Assembly (NCBI RefSeq): GCF_009741925.1
Contig: NZ_WPCC01000001.1
Span: forward strand, 1-64,000
Length of the DNA stretch: 64,000 nt
From: Natronomonas sp. CBA1123
Lineage (GTDB): Archaea > Halobacteriota > Halobacteria > Halobacteriales > Haloarculaceae
Direction: 5' to 3'
The notes under the pieces were generated by a model that did no database searches, had not been told where the DNA came from, and worked only from the letters and a program-made list of their open reading frames with translations. Made by a program: the position numbers and the translations under genes. Positions 8,191 through 16,802 of this stretch are shown here, one piece after another. The stretch's first letter is position 1, and every line of letters begins with the position of its first letter.

Positions 8191-11100
8191 TCACTCGCCC
8201 CAGTTGCGGCGCTCGGTCGGCCGCTCCGACAGCGCCATCACGTCCAGCGGTTCGTCCTTCGTCTCGATGGCCTCGAGCGCCGCGCGGGCGCTCGGCACCG
8301 TCGAGAAGTAGGTCACCGTCTCCTCGACGGCGACCTCCAGAACGTCGCGGTCCCGCGAGAAGATGACGTCGATTTCGCCGTCACGGATGGCCTGTTCGAG
8401 GTCCTCGAAGTCGTCTTTCTCGTGTACCTCGAAGTTGCGTTCGGCGCCCTCGCGCACGTCGGAGATGTCCTCGTTCTTCTGGGACATCCCGCGAAGGGTT
8501 TCGAGGTCGACGACGGCAGTCCCCTCGGTCGGGATGGGCTTGCCGGTCGAGGACTGGGCCTTCAGGTACGCCTTCCCGAAGGAGCGTGCCGTCCCCATGA
8601 CCTCGCCGGTGGATTTCATCTCGGGGCCGAGACGGGGGTCGCTACCCGGCAGGCGGTCGAACGGCAGGACGACTTCCTTCACGGAGACGTGTTCGGGAAT
8701 CTGCTCGTGGGCCTGAAGCTCGTCCAGCGACTGGCCGGCCATCACCTTCGCCGCGAGTTTGGCGATGGGAACGCCCGTGGCCTTCGAGACGAACGGCACG
8801 GTACGAGAGGAACGGGGGTTGGCCTCTAAGACGTACACCTCGCCGTCGCGGACCGCGAGTTGGACGTTCAGCAGGCCGACGGTGTCGAGCGCGCGGGCGA
8901 TGTCGAGTGCCACCTCGCGGACGCGTTCGAGCGTCTCCTGAGACAGCGAGCGCGGCGGAATCATACAGGCCGAGTCCCCGGAGTGGACACCGGCGGCCTC
9001 GACGTGTTCCATGATGCCGCCGATGAGTACGTCGTCGCCGTCGGCGACTGCGTCGACGTCGAGTTCGACGGCGTCGGCGAGGAACTCGTCGACGAGGATG
9101 GGCTTGTCGGGGGCGACGCGAACCGCCTCCTCGATGTACTCCTTCAGTTCCTCGTCGGAGTACACCACGTCCATCGCGCGGCCGCCCAGCACGTAGGAGG
9201 GGCGAACGAGGACGGGATAGCCGATGTCGTGGGCGAGTTCCAGCGCCTCTTCCTCGCTCGTCGCCGTGCCGCCCTTCGGCTGGCTGATGCCGAGTTCGTC
9301 CATCAGGACGTTGAACCGGTCGCGGTCCTCCGCGAGGTCCATCGCCTCGACGGACGTGCCCATGATTTCACAGTCGAGGTCGCGGCGTTCGAGTTCCTTC
9401 TCGAGTGGGTCACCGACGTTGACGGAGGTCTGACCGCCGAACTGGACCATCACGCCGTCGGCGTTGGTCTCCTCGATGATGTCGGCGACCTCTTCGGCCG
9501 TGATGGGCTCGAAGAACAGGCCGTCGGAGGTGTCGTAGTCCGTCGAAACCGTCTCGGGGTTGTTGTTGACGACGTGGGCGTCGATGCCCTCCTCGCGGAG
9601 GGCGCGCACGGCGTGGACCGCACAGTAGTCGAACTCGACGCCCTGTCCGATGCGGATGGGGCCGCCGCCGACGACCACGACCGACTCGACGTCGCGGTCG
9701 ACCTGCACCTCGCTTGCGCCCTGTCCCGTGGGTGGTTCACGCGCGGAGTAGTAGTACGGGGTGGAGGCACGGAACTCGCCGGCACAGGTGTCGACCTGCT
9801 TGTAGGTGCGACTGGAGGTTTCGTTCTCCACGTCCTCGACCGTGACGCCGGCGCCGTCTGTTTCGACCGGCCGGCCCTCGTCGTCTTCGTCGGCGTCCCG
9901 TACCTCGGAGGGTATCCAGGAGGCGTGAGTGTCGTTGAACTCGCCGCCGGCGATGGCGGTGACCTCCTGATTGGTGAAGCCGGCATCGGCGGCAATCTGG
10001 AACTCGCCGTTTTGGGCGGCCTCTGCGGCATCGGCGATACGCTTGAACCGCTCGACGTACCACTCGTAAATGCCAGTCAACTCGACGATTTTATCGACGG
10101 TGTAGCCGCGCTCGAAGGCCTCGAAGATGGCGTAGGGACGGTCCGGCGTCGGCCTGATGAGGTACTGTTCTTCGAGTTCCTCGTCGTCTACGTCGGCCCA
10201 GTCGACGGCCGGGTCGTACTCCGAGGACCGCAGCGCCTTCAGCATCGACTCCTCGAACGTTCGACCGATGGACATCGCCTCGCCCGTCGACTTCATCGCC
10301 GGGCCGAGTTCGAACTCCACGTCGGAGAACTTGTCCTTCGGCCACCGTGGGACCTTCGTGACGACGTAGTCGATTGCGGGTTCGAACGCCGCCGTGGTCT
10401 CGCCGGTGATTTCGTTGTCGATTTCGTGGAGGCGCTTGCCCATCGCCACCTTCGCGGTGACGCGGGCGATTGGGTAACCCGTCGCCTTCGAGGCCAGCGC
10501 CGAGGACCGCGAGACGCGGGGGTTGACCTCGACGACGCGGTACTCCCCGGAGGGAGTGCCGTCGTCGCGCCAGGCGTGTTGGATGTTACAGCCGCCTTCG
10601 ATGCCCAACTCGCGGATGACTTTCAGCGCCGAGTCGCGCATCTCTTGGTGGGCCTCGTCGGGGATGACCTGACTGGGCGTGACGACTGTCGACTCGCCGG
10701 TGTGGATGCCCATCGGGTCGATGTTCTCCATGTTGCAGATGATGATACAGGAGTCGTCGGCGTCCCGCATCACCTCGTATTCGAGTTCGACCCAGCCGGC
10801 GATGGACTCGGTAATCTGGACTTCGTGGTTCCGGGAGAGCTGGAATCCCTTGCGGGCTATTTCCCGCAGTTCGTCCATGTCGTCGACGACGCCGGAGCCC
10901 GACCCACCGAGGGTGTAAGCCGTACGAGCGATGACCGGCAGGCCGCCGACTTCCTCGACGGCGTCTTCGATTTCGTCCATCGACTCGATGGTCGCTGAGC
11001 TGCACACGGGTTCGCCGATATTCCGCATCCGTTCGCGGAACAGTTGGCGGTCCTCCGTCGCGTAGATGGTGTCCAGCGGCGTCCCCATGATTTCGACGTC

Positions 11101-11427
11101 GTGTTCCTCGAGGACGCCCTCCTCGGCGAGTTCGGCGGTGACGTTCAGGCCGGTCTGGCCGCCGAGGCCGGCGATGACGCCGTCGGGTTTCTCCTCGCGG
11201 ATGACCTCGGCGATGGCCTCGGTGGTGATGGGTTCGACGTACACCTTGTCGGCCATCTCGGGGTCCGTCATGATGGTCGCCGGATTGGAGTTGACGAGGA
11301 CGACCCGAGCGCCTTCCTCCTGGAGCGCCCGGCACGCCTGTGCGCCGGAGTAGTCGAACTCGGCCGCCTGTCCGATTTGAATGGGTCCGCTGCCGATGAG
11401 CAGGATAGTGCGGTCCTCGTCTGGCAT
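8191..11427 (-). CDS. carB: Carbamoyl-phosphate synthase large subunit
   Basis: 1078 aa, full length. It makes carbamoyl phosphate from glutamine-derived ammonia, bicarbonate and two ATP, feeding pyrimidine and arginine synthesis. Two homologous ATP-grasp halves are visible: IGSGPIQIGQAAEFDYSG at the N-terminus and VGGGPIRIGQGVEFDYCA in the second half. Both contain NPRVSRSSALASKATG/NPRSSRTVPFVSKATG motifs. A C-terminal MGS-like allosteric domain is present. The CarA subunit is not in the window. A TATA-like ttatta about 25-30 bases upstream of the ATG suggests a leaderless transcript. Confidence 0.97.
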   Translation of the reverse strand: MPDEDRTILLIGSGPIQIGQAAEFDYSGAQACRALQEEGARVVLVNSNPATIMTDPEMADKVYVEPITTEAIAEVIREEKPDGVIAGLGGQTGLNVTAELAEEGVLEEHDVEIMGTPLDTIYATEDRQLFRERMRNIGEPVCSSATIESMDEIEDAVEEVGGLPVIARTAYTLGGSGSGVVDDMDELREIARKGFQLSRNHEVQITESIAGWVELEYEVMRDADDSCIIICNMENIDPMGIHTGESTVVTPSQVIPDEAHQEMRDSALKVIRELGIEGGCNIQHAWRDDGTPSGEYRVVEVNPRVSRSSALASKATGYPIARVTAKVAMGKRLHEIDNEITGETTAAFEPAIDYVVTKVPRWPKDKFSDVEFELGPAMKSTGEAMSIGRTFEESMLKALRSSEYDPAVDWADVDDEELEEQYLIRPTPDRPYAIFEAFERGYTVDKIVELTGIYEWYVERFKRIADAAEAAQNGEFQIAADAGFTNQEVTAIAGGEFNDTHASWIPSEVRDADEDDEGRPVETDGAGVTVEDVENETSSRTYKQVDTCAGEFRASTPYYYSAREPPTGQGASEVQVDRDVESVVVVGGGPIRIGQGVEFDYCAVHAVRALREEGIDAHVVNNNPETVSTDYDTSDGLFFEPITAEEVADIIEETNADGVMVQFGGQTSVNVGDPLEKELERRDLDCEIMGTSVEAMDLAEDRDRFNVLMDELGISQPKGGTATSEEEALELAHDIGYPVLVRPSYVLGGRAMDVVYSDEELKEYIEEAVRVAPDKPILVDEFLADAVELDVDAVADGDDVLIGGIMEHVEAAGVHSGDSACMIPPRSLSQETLERVREVALDIARALDTVGLLNVQLAVRDGEVYVLEANPRSSRTVPFVSKATGVPIAKLAAKVMAGQSLDELQAHEQIPEHVSVKEVVLPFDRLPGSDPRLGPEMKSTGEVMGTARSFGKAYLKAQSSTGKPIPTEGTAVVDLETLRGMSQKNEDISDVREGAERNFEVHEKDDFEDLEQAIRDGEIDVIFSRDRDVLEVAVEETVTYFSTVPSARAALEAIETKDEPLDVMALSERPTERRNWGE

Positions 11428-11512
11428 TACTCGACTCCAATCCGCACATCGTAATAAGCCCGGCGATAGAATGCGGATATCGTAACGCGAGTACGAATTT
11501 CGAATCGAAAGA

Positions 11513-11571
11513 GGTTTGTTGCAGGCGGCGCCAGCGCTGTCGCTCGGGGGCGAAGCAGCGACGACGCGACA
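11513..11571. repeat. Imperfect hairpin between the small HTH-like gene and carB
   Basis: TTTGTTGC near 11515 pairs, with one wobble, with GCGACAAA near 11565. Inside this, GTCGCT and AGCGAC flank a C/G-rich loop. It sits downstream of one minus-strand gene and upstream of the carB promoter, so it could terminate the upstream gene. The AGCGA-type core recalls the hairpins at 2000 and 21337. Weakly supported. Confidence 0.35.
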
Positions 11572-11576
11572 AATAA

Positions 11577-11831
11577 TCAGTTCACTTCGCCGAGTCGGTA
11601 CCGATAGGGCTGGCCGTCGATGACTTCGACTTCGCCGACCTGTGCCTCTCGGCCGAGAACGGTCGCAACCTGGTGAGCGCTGTCGAACTCCTCGCCGTGC
11701 TCCTCGAGGAGGTCGAGAATCTCCCGAGCCGTCAGCGGCTCCTCGGGGTCGGCTTTCGACAGCACGGTTCGGATGCGCTCGAACTCACCCCGGCGTATGC
11801 GCATGTTCTTACACATGTGCCCACATACCAT
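11577..11831 (-). CDS. Small conserved haloarchaeal protein, HTH-like
   Basis: 84 aa if translated from the first ATG; internal ATGs at 11816 and 11804 (MRIRRGEFERIR) are equally possible and give 79 or 75 aa. The core (LTAREILDLLEEHGEEFDSAHQVATVLGREAQ) looks like a helix-turn-helix followed by a short beta segment (GEVEVIDGQPYRYRLG), reminiscent of small winged-helix proteins. No function can be assigned. It lies upstream of carB on the same strand. Confidence 0.65.
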   Translation of the reverse strand: MVCGHMCKNMRIRRGEFERIRTVLSKADPEEPLTAREILDLLEEHGEEFDSAHQVATVLGREAQVGEVEVIDGQPYRYRLGEVN

Positions 11832-11945
11832 AACACCCCGTCAGACAAACGTCGGACGAGTGGACGACGGAAACCGAGAGACGGAGCACGGATGGAATCG
11901 CCGACGTTCGTCAGACACCGAATCCCGAATTCGTGTGACGCCGTG

Positions 11946-12476
11946 TCACACCGGCGTGTCGACTTCCGACTCGAAGTCCCGCTGTTCGCGGTACTGTTCG
12001 ACGAACGCCTCGACATCGAACTCCAGCATCTGTTCTTCGAACGCCGAGGCGGTGTCGCTGTCGCCGTGGCTGGCGGCGTGTTCCATCAACTCCACGAGCA
12101 ACTCGACGACGGTCTCGTGGAGCCGTCGGGAGTCGAAGTCGGTGACCCACACGATAGCGTAGCCGATAGAGCCGTCCTCGCTCACGTCGGCGACGGCGAC
12201 CTCGTCGGGAAACTCCTCTAAGACGATACCCATCACGTGGGCGATGCCGAACTCGGGGAACTCGTCGGCGGTCTCGATGGTCTCGCGCAACACGTCGGCG
12301 ATGGATTCGGGGACGAACCGGGAGACAGGGTGGACGTCGACGACGACGGCGTGGCGCTCGCCGCAGTCACAGCGAACGTCGCGCATCCCCATGTCGATGT
12401 CCCGAGCGTGAACCGTCTCGCCACACGCCAACTCGAGTGTGCCCGGGTCGTCGCCCGGAACGCGCGGTTCTGCCAT
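11946..12476 (-). CDS. Conserved haloarchaeal protein (resembles DUF5815)
   Basis: 176 aa. The N-terminal part has a Cys/His set (ELACGETVHARDIDMGMRDVRCDCGERHAV) that may bind zinc, followed by an acidic mixed alpha/beta body. I recall this as a conserved haloarchaeal family of unknown function. A TATA-like tttttaac lies about 26 bases before the ATG. It is followed downstream on the same strand by the small HTH-like gene, 114 bases away. No catalytic residues recognised. Confidence 0.7.
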   Translation of the reverse strand: MAEPRVPGDDPGTLELACGETVHARDIDMGMRDVRCDCGERHAVVVDVHPVSRFVPESIADVLRETIETADEFPEFGIAHVMGIVLEEFPDEVAVADVSEDGSIGYAIVWVTDFDSRRLHETVVELLVELMEHAASHGDSDTASAFEEQMLEFDVEAFVEQYREQRDFESEVDTPV

Positions 12477-12530
12477 TGGTCACTCTCGGTCGTCTGCGGG
12501 GTTAAAAACAGCGTTCCGCGACGGTCAACC

Positions 12531-12872
12531 TCACGGCTCGTCGTCGTTGTCCGCTTCCCCGTCTTCGTCGTCGTCGGCCGCCTCCCCGTCTTCGTCGTCG
12601 CTTTCCGACGACAGTTCCTCGGAGTTAGCGTCTCCGTCATCTTCCTCCGTGTCGTTTTCCTCGAATTCGTCTTCACCGGCGTCGTCTCCCTCTACTGCTT
12701 CGTAGTTCTCGTCGGCGGCGTGCCGCTCGACTTCCACCTCGACTTCGATTTCCACGCCGTCGGTCTCCAGTTCAGCCTCGGCCTCGGTCGCATCCCCGAC
12801 CTCGATTTCGAGTTCGTCCTCGTCGACCGCTACCTCGACCTCCACGTCGACTTCGATATCCGGGTCGCTCAT
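12531..12872 (-). CDS. Very acidic low-complexity protein
   Basis: 113 aa, dominated by Asp and Glu. The first half alternates acidic residues with Val/Ile (EVDVEVEVAVDEDELEIEVG), compatible with a beta-strand-rich piece; the second half is a DE/S/A/N tail likely disordered. The TATA-like ttattt about 30 bases before the ATG and the preserved reading frame support a real gene. Function unknown; it could act as a protein or metal-binding polyanion, but nothing in the sequence proves it. Confidence 0.6.
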   Translation of the reverse strand: MSDPDIEVDVEVEVAVDEDELEIEVGDATEAEAELETDGVEIEVEVEVERHAADENYEAVEGDDAGEDEFEENDTEEDDGDANSEELSSESDDEDGEAADDDEDGEADNDDEP

Positions 12873-12917
12873 ACGTGGTCAGAGTACGACCCGCAGTGAG
12901 AAATAACCTCTTGGCCG

Positions 12918-13778
12918 TTATTCCGGGATGTCGTCCGGCCCGAGTGCCGCGTCGTAGGGGTCGGCGTCCTCGTCGTCGGGCTCCCTCTCGCCCGCTTCGA
13001 GTTGGACGTAGCCGCGCGTGACGACCGCGGCGCCGAAGGCCAAGACGACCCCGCCGACGGCGGCGGTAATCACTGCACTCGCGATGGGCGAAACGAGGCT
13101 CAGAACCGACCCGACCAGTTCGTCGATGAGCGAGACGACGACGACGAGCAATCCGAGAGCGAACACCTCGATGCGGTGGCCCTTCGTCAGCCGCCACGAT
13201 TCGGCCATCGCCTCGACGAAGTTCTCGTTCTCGATGGCGATTCGCTGGCGCATGAAGAGGAACACGACCGCGAAGAATATCCCCGGCAACAGGAAGAACA
13301 CCGACCCGACGATGATGAGCCCCCAGACGACGATGCTGCCGATAAAGCCGTTGAGCGTCGCGAGCAGGATGTTCTCGGTGAGGCGGTCACGTGAGACCGC
13401 CTCGGAGTCGGCGGCAGCGAACGTCCGCACGGCGACGATGGAGACCGTTTCCGAAACCAGCGAGAGCGCGAGGAGGGCGCCCGCTGCGACGCCCGCAGGA
13501 AGGCCCAACGCGAGCGGCGAGGACTCCCGAGCCGCCTCCACCTGTGTCTGGAGGTCCGAAATCAGCGTCTCGTACTCCTGTTGGCTGACGTTGAGTTCCT
13601 GCGGCGACAGCCCCTGGAACGATTCGAGCATCGCTTCGAGTAACCCGACCGAAAGCGTCTGTGCGAAAACGCCGAAGAGGAGGGTGACAACCGCGAAGGC
13701 CGCCGCCAACAGCAGGCCGTTCTTGGCGAACGTTCTGGAGGTACCGTCGCTGAACGCCTCGCCGATGTCGAGACTCAT
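12918..13778 (-). CDS. Polytopic membrane protein of unknown function
   Basis: 286 aa with six hydrophobic stretches (about residues 20-42, 95-115, 142-175, 202-225, 229-252) and a central loop GLIIVGSVFFLLPGIFFAVVFLFMRQRIAIENE. The loop resembles the haloarchaeal DUF7847/glycerophosphodiesterase-type membrane domain. A region with coiled-coil tendency (about 55-85) lies between the first two segments. TATA-like cttaag 26 bases upstream of the ATG. Role unknown; probably integral cytoplasmic-membrane protein. Confidence 0.75.
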   Translation of the reverse strand: MSLDIGEAFSDGTSRTFAKNGLLLAAAFAVVTLLFGVFAQTLSVGLLEAMLESFQGLSPQELNVSQQEYETLISDLQTQVEAARESSPLALGLPAGVAAGALLALSLVSETVSIVAVRTFAAADSEAVSRDRLTENILLATLNGFIGSIVVWGLIIVGSVFFLLPGIFFAVVFLFMRQRIAIENENFVEAMAESWRLTKGHRIEVFALGLLVVVVSLIDELVGSVLSLVSPIASAVITAAVGGVVLAFGAAVVTRGYVQLEAGEREPDDEDADPYDAALGPDDIPE

Positions 13779-13822
13779 AGACGAGTGGGCGCCCGCGGGC
13801 CTCTTAAGCGTGGCCGAAACCG

Positions 13823-14239
13823 TTAGGGCCAGTCGTCGCGTTCCTCACCGTCGTCGTCGCCGGATTCGTCTTCGGGGTCGCCGAGGTCCCACTCGGCGGC
13901 CTCGGCTGCCTGTTCGACCGGGAGGAACTCCCAGTCGACCGTCTCGGCGAGAGCGGCATCGTCGTCGTCGACGCCGATGAAGACGTGTCGGTCGGTGTCG
14001 AACTGTTTCTTGACGTTTTCGAGGCTCTCCTCGCGGCCCCGCGGCCCGGAGAAGAAGTCCTGTCTGATTCGGTTCTTCCGCGTGAAGTTCGTCACGACGT
14101 ACGTCGGCTTATCGGAGACGACACCGACGTACTCACTCCACGTGCGAGCGTCGGAGAACACCTCTTCGGGCCGTGCAAGCCGCTTGAGCGCCTCCAGCTC
14201 GAACGCGAGTGTCATGTCCGTAGAGCCGCCGCCATCCAT
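13823..14239 (-). CDS. Conserved haloarchaeal protein (resembles DUF7124)
   Basis: 138 aa from the outer ATG; an inner ATG at 14215 (MTLAFELEALKRLA) is the alternative. A TATA-like ttttct about 28 bases before 14239 mildly favours the outer start. The body (DARTWSEYVGVVSDKPTYV, FTRKNRIRQDFFSG) is highly conserved in haloarchaea in my recollection, but no biochemical role is known to me. The C-terminal 25 residues are acidic tail. Confidence 0.7.
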   Translation of the reverse strand: MDGGGSTDMTLAFELEALKRLARPEEVFSDARTWSEYVGVVSDKPTYVVTNFTRKNRIRQDFFSGPRGREESLENVKKQFDTDRHVFIGVDDDDAALAETVDWEFLPVEQAAEAAEWDLGDPEDESGDDDGEERDDWP

Positions 14240-14340
14240 ACGCGAGTGGGGGAGGCCACCGGAGAAAACACTTTGGATACGGGGAGACGGTCCCGCCTTT
14301 GACCCGGACAGTTATCGGCGCCCCCGTCGACGGAGCGGGT

Positions 14341-14871
14341 ATGGGTTCCGTCCGTCCGGGTGCGCTCGCGGAGTGGAACCGAGTTCCCGCACTCGCCGTC
14401 GTCTTCGGCATCGCCTCGGTGCCGTGGACCTACGGCTTCGTCGCAGGGCTCGAAATACCGTTGTGGCCGTCGTTCATCGCGTCGGCAACGTTCTTCGCCG
14501 CGGGGAGCGGCCTCGACGCACTCGTTCGCGGGTACGCGAGCAATTTCGCGGGCATCCTCTACGCTGCCGCCACGCTCGCTATCGTCGACGGCCTCTTCGG
14601 AGGCGGCGTCCTCGCGCTCAGCCTCGTCGTCGGCGGGTTCATGTTCCTCGCAAGTCTCCATGAAACCGTCCCGTTGCTGTCGTTCACGCCGGGTGCGTTC
14701 TTCGGATACGCAACGATGTTCAGCGTCGAAGCCGCTGAAGCGACGGCCTTCGGCGTGGCCGGCCTCCCCGGTGAGACGCTGGCCGCCGTGGTGTCGATGC
14801 TGTTTGGCGCGGTCATCGGCCTCGGCGCGGACGAACTGTCCTCGCGGCTCACCCCCGACCAGAACCTTTAG
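14341..14871 (+). CDS. Small polytopic membrane protein
   Basis: 176 aa with five or six hydrophobic segments and short loops, starting MGSVRPGALAEWNRVPALAV. Probably an integral membrane protein; no transporter motif recognised. The upstream in-frame TTG/GTG extension is rejected because the ATG at 14341 follows a typical spacing from an upstream AT-containing stretch. Its stop overlaps the TATA-like element of the next gene. Confidence 0.7.
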   Translation: MGSVRPGALAEWNRVPALAVVFGIASVPWTYGFVAGLEIPLWPSFIASATFFAAGSGLDALVRGYASNFAGILYAAATLAIVDGLFGGGVLALSLVVGGFMFLASLHETVPLLSFTPGAFFGYATMFSVEAAEATAFGVAGLPGETLAAVVSMLFGAVIGLGADELSSRLTPDQNL

Positions 14872-14896
14872 GCGGCGCTCCAGTGAATCCGAGAGC

Positions 14897-16747
14897 GTGT
14901 TTCCCCTCCTCGCCGGCACCGGGCTGACGACGGAGATGCTCGTCGTCTTCGCGGTCATCCTCGTCGCGTTGGTCCTCTTCGTCGCCGAGCCGGTTCCCAT
15001 CGACATCACGGCCATCGGCGTTCTCGTCTCGCTGGTCGTTCTGGAGCCGTGGACCGGCGTCACGCCCACAGACGGCGTCTCCGGGTTTGCCTCCTCGGCG
15101 ACGGTGACGGTGCTTGCGATGTTCGTTCTCTCGGAGGGTATCCGACGGACCGGCGTCGTCAACATCATCGGTCGGGAAATCGCCGACCGGTTCGGCGAGA
15201 GCCCCTTCGGGCAACTGGCGGCAGTGCTGGGTCTCGCCGGCGGTAGCGCCGGGTTCATCAACAACACGCCGGTCGTCGCGGTGATGATTCCGATGGTGAC
15301 CGAACTGTCGGACCGAACCGGCATCTCGCCGTCGAAGTTGCTCATCCCCGTCTCCTTCGCGTCGATGATGGGCGGTATGCTGACGCTCATCGGCACGTCG
15401 ACGAACATCCTCGCCTCCGACGTCTACGACCGAATCGGCGGCGCTGCGACCGAACCGTTCTCGATGTTCGAGTTCACGGCGCTGGGGCTTTTGGTTCTCG
15501 TCTCGGGAACGCTGTATCTGCTGGCGTTCGGGCCGCGACTCCTCCCCGAGCGCATCAAAGCCAGAACGGAACTCACCGACGAGTTCGAGATGAAGCAGTA
15601 CCTCACCGAGGTCGTTGTCCGGGCGGACTCGCCGATGGTCGGCCGGTCGGTCGACGAAGCGCTATCCGACATCGAGGTCGACGCCGATATCGTCCAACTC
15701 ATCCGCGACCGGAAGTCGTTCAACGAACCGCTGTCCAGAAAGGTCGTCCGGGAGGGTGACATCCTCGTGTTGCGCGTCGACCGCGGGAGTCTCGTCGGCC
15801 TGATGGACGCCGAGGGGCTGGATTTCGCCCCCGACGTAGACGCGACCGACGACCTCCTCGAAGGGGAGGAAAGCGACGTACGCGAGGAGGGCGAACAGCG
15901 CCTCGTCGAAATCGTCCTCACCCCCGATACGAACCTCATCGGAGAGACCCTCGAGACGCTGAACTTCCGGCAGCGCTACGACGCGACGGTCCTCGCGATT
16001 CGCCGCGGTGGCGAAATCATCCACCAGCGGATGGACAAACGCCACCTTCGCCCCGGCGACACGCTGTTGATACAGGCCACCGAAGACACGGTCAACCGCT
16101 TCGGCCGCGACCGGAACTTCGTCGTCGCCCAGGAACTCACCCGGCCGTACTTCCGGACGGAACGGATTCCAGTCGCCGTCGGCATCGTCGCCGGCGTCGT
16201 CGCCCTCGCGGCCCTCGACATCCTCCCCATCATGATATCGGCGCTGGGCGGTATCCTCGGAATGGTCGTCACCGGTTGTGTCAAGCCCAATGAGGTGTAC
16301 GACGCCGTCGACTGGAACGTCATCTTCCTGCTCGCAGGGCTCATCCCGCTGGGCGTGGCGATGGAGGAGTCGGGGGCGGCCGCGTGGCTCGCCGACCTCG
16401 TCGTCGGCGGCAGCGCCGGGTTGGGAATGGTCGCCTTACTCGCCGTCTTCTATCTGTTCACCGCACTCGTCACGAACGTCATCAGCAACAACGCCAGCGT
16501 CGTGTTGATGGTGCCGGTCGCATACGACGCCGCTATTCAGCTGGGTGCCGACCCCTTCGCGTTCGTGCTGGCGGTCACCTTCGCCGCCTCGACGGCGATG
16601 CTGACGCCAATCGGCTATCAGACGAACCTGATGGTGTACGGTCCCGGTGGCTACAAGTTCACCGACTTCGCACGCGTCGGCGCGCCGCTGCAGTTGCTTC
16701 TCACCGCTGTGACAACGCTAGGAATCGTCTGGCTGTACGGCGTTTGA
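14897..16747 (+). CDS. SLC13-family anion/sodium symporter with two RCK_C (TrkA-C) domains
   Basis: 616 aa. The N- and C-terminal membrane halves carry SLC13/CitM-type motifs (GGSAGFINNTPVVAVMIPMV; LVTNVISNNASVVLMVPVA) expected for uptake of sulfate, phosphate or dicarboxylates. Two soluble TrkA-C domains lie between them (about residues 220-300 and 320-400), which usually gate transport in response to ligands. GTG at 14897 is chosen because an accttta box lies about 27 bases upstream; ATG at 14936 is the alternative. Substrate not determinable. Confidence 0.88.
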   Translation: MFPLLAGTGLTTEMLVVFAVILVALVLFVAEPVPIDITAIGVLVSLVVLEPWTGVTPTDGVSGFASSATVTVLAMFVLSEGIRRTGVVNIIGREIADRFGESPFGQLAAVLGLAGGSAGFINNTPVVAVMIPMVTELSDRTGISPSKLLIPVSFASMMGGMLTLIGTSTNILASDVYDRIGGAATEPFSMFEFTALGLLVLVSGTLYLLAFGPRLLPERIKARTELTDEFEMKQYLTEVVVRADSPMVGRSVDEALSDIEVDADIVQLIRDRKSFNEPLSRKVVREGDILVLRVDRGSLVGLMDAEGLDFAPDVDATDDLLEGEESDVREEGEQRLVEIVLTPDTNLIGETLETLNFRQRYDATVLAIRRGGEIIHQRMDKRHLRPGDTLLIQATEDTVNRFGRDRNFVVAQELTRPYFRTERIPVAVGIVAGVVALAALDILPIMISALGGILGMVVTGCVKPNEVYDAVDWNVIFLLAGLIPLGVAMEESGAAAWLADLVVGGSAGLGMVALLAVFYLFTALVTNVISNNASVVLMVPVAYDAAIQLGADPFAFVLAVTFAASTAMLTPIGYQTNLMVYGPGGYKFTDFARVGAPLQLLLTAVTTLGIVWLYGV

Positions 16748-16802
16748 ACGCCGGCCTCACGTCGATTCGGGGTCGAAATCCGCTCGCGGCCTTCGCCGGG
16801 GG

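Noticed and set aside
8860-10998. Long + strand open frame of about 710 codons inside carB
   Set aside because: It is antisense to carB, which is certain from motifs. Long antisense frames are common in GC-rich halophile genes.
14360-14896. N-terminal extension of the SLC13 transporter
   Set aside because: It overlaps the upstream membrane-protein gene in another frame and is Arg/Ser-rich; the start at 14897 fits the promoter spacing.
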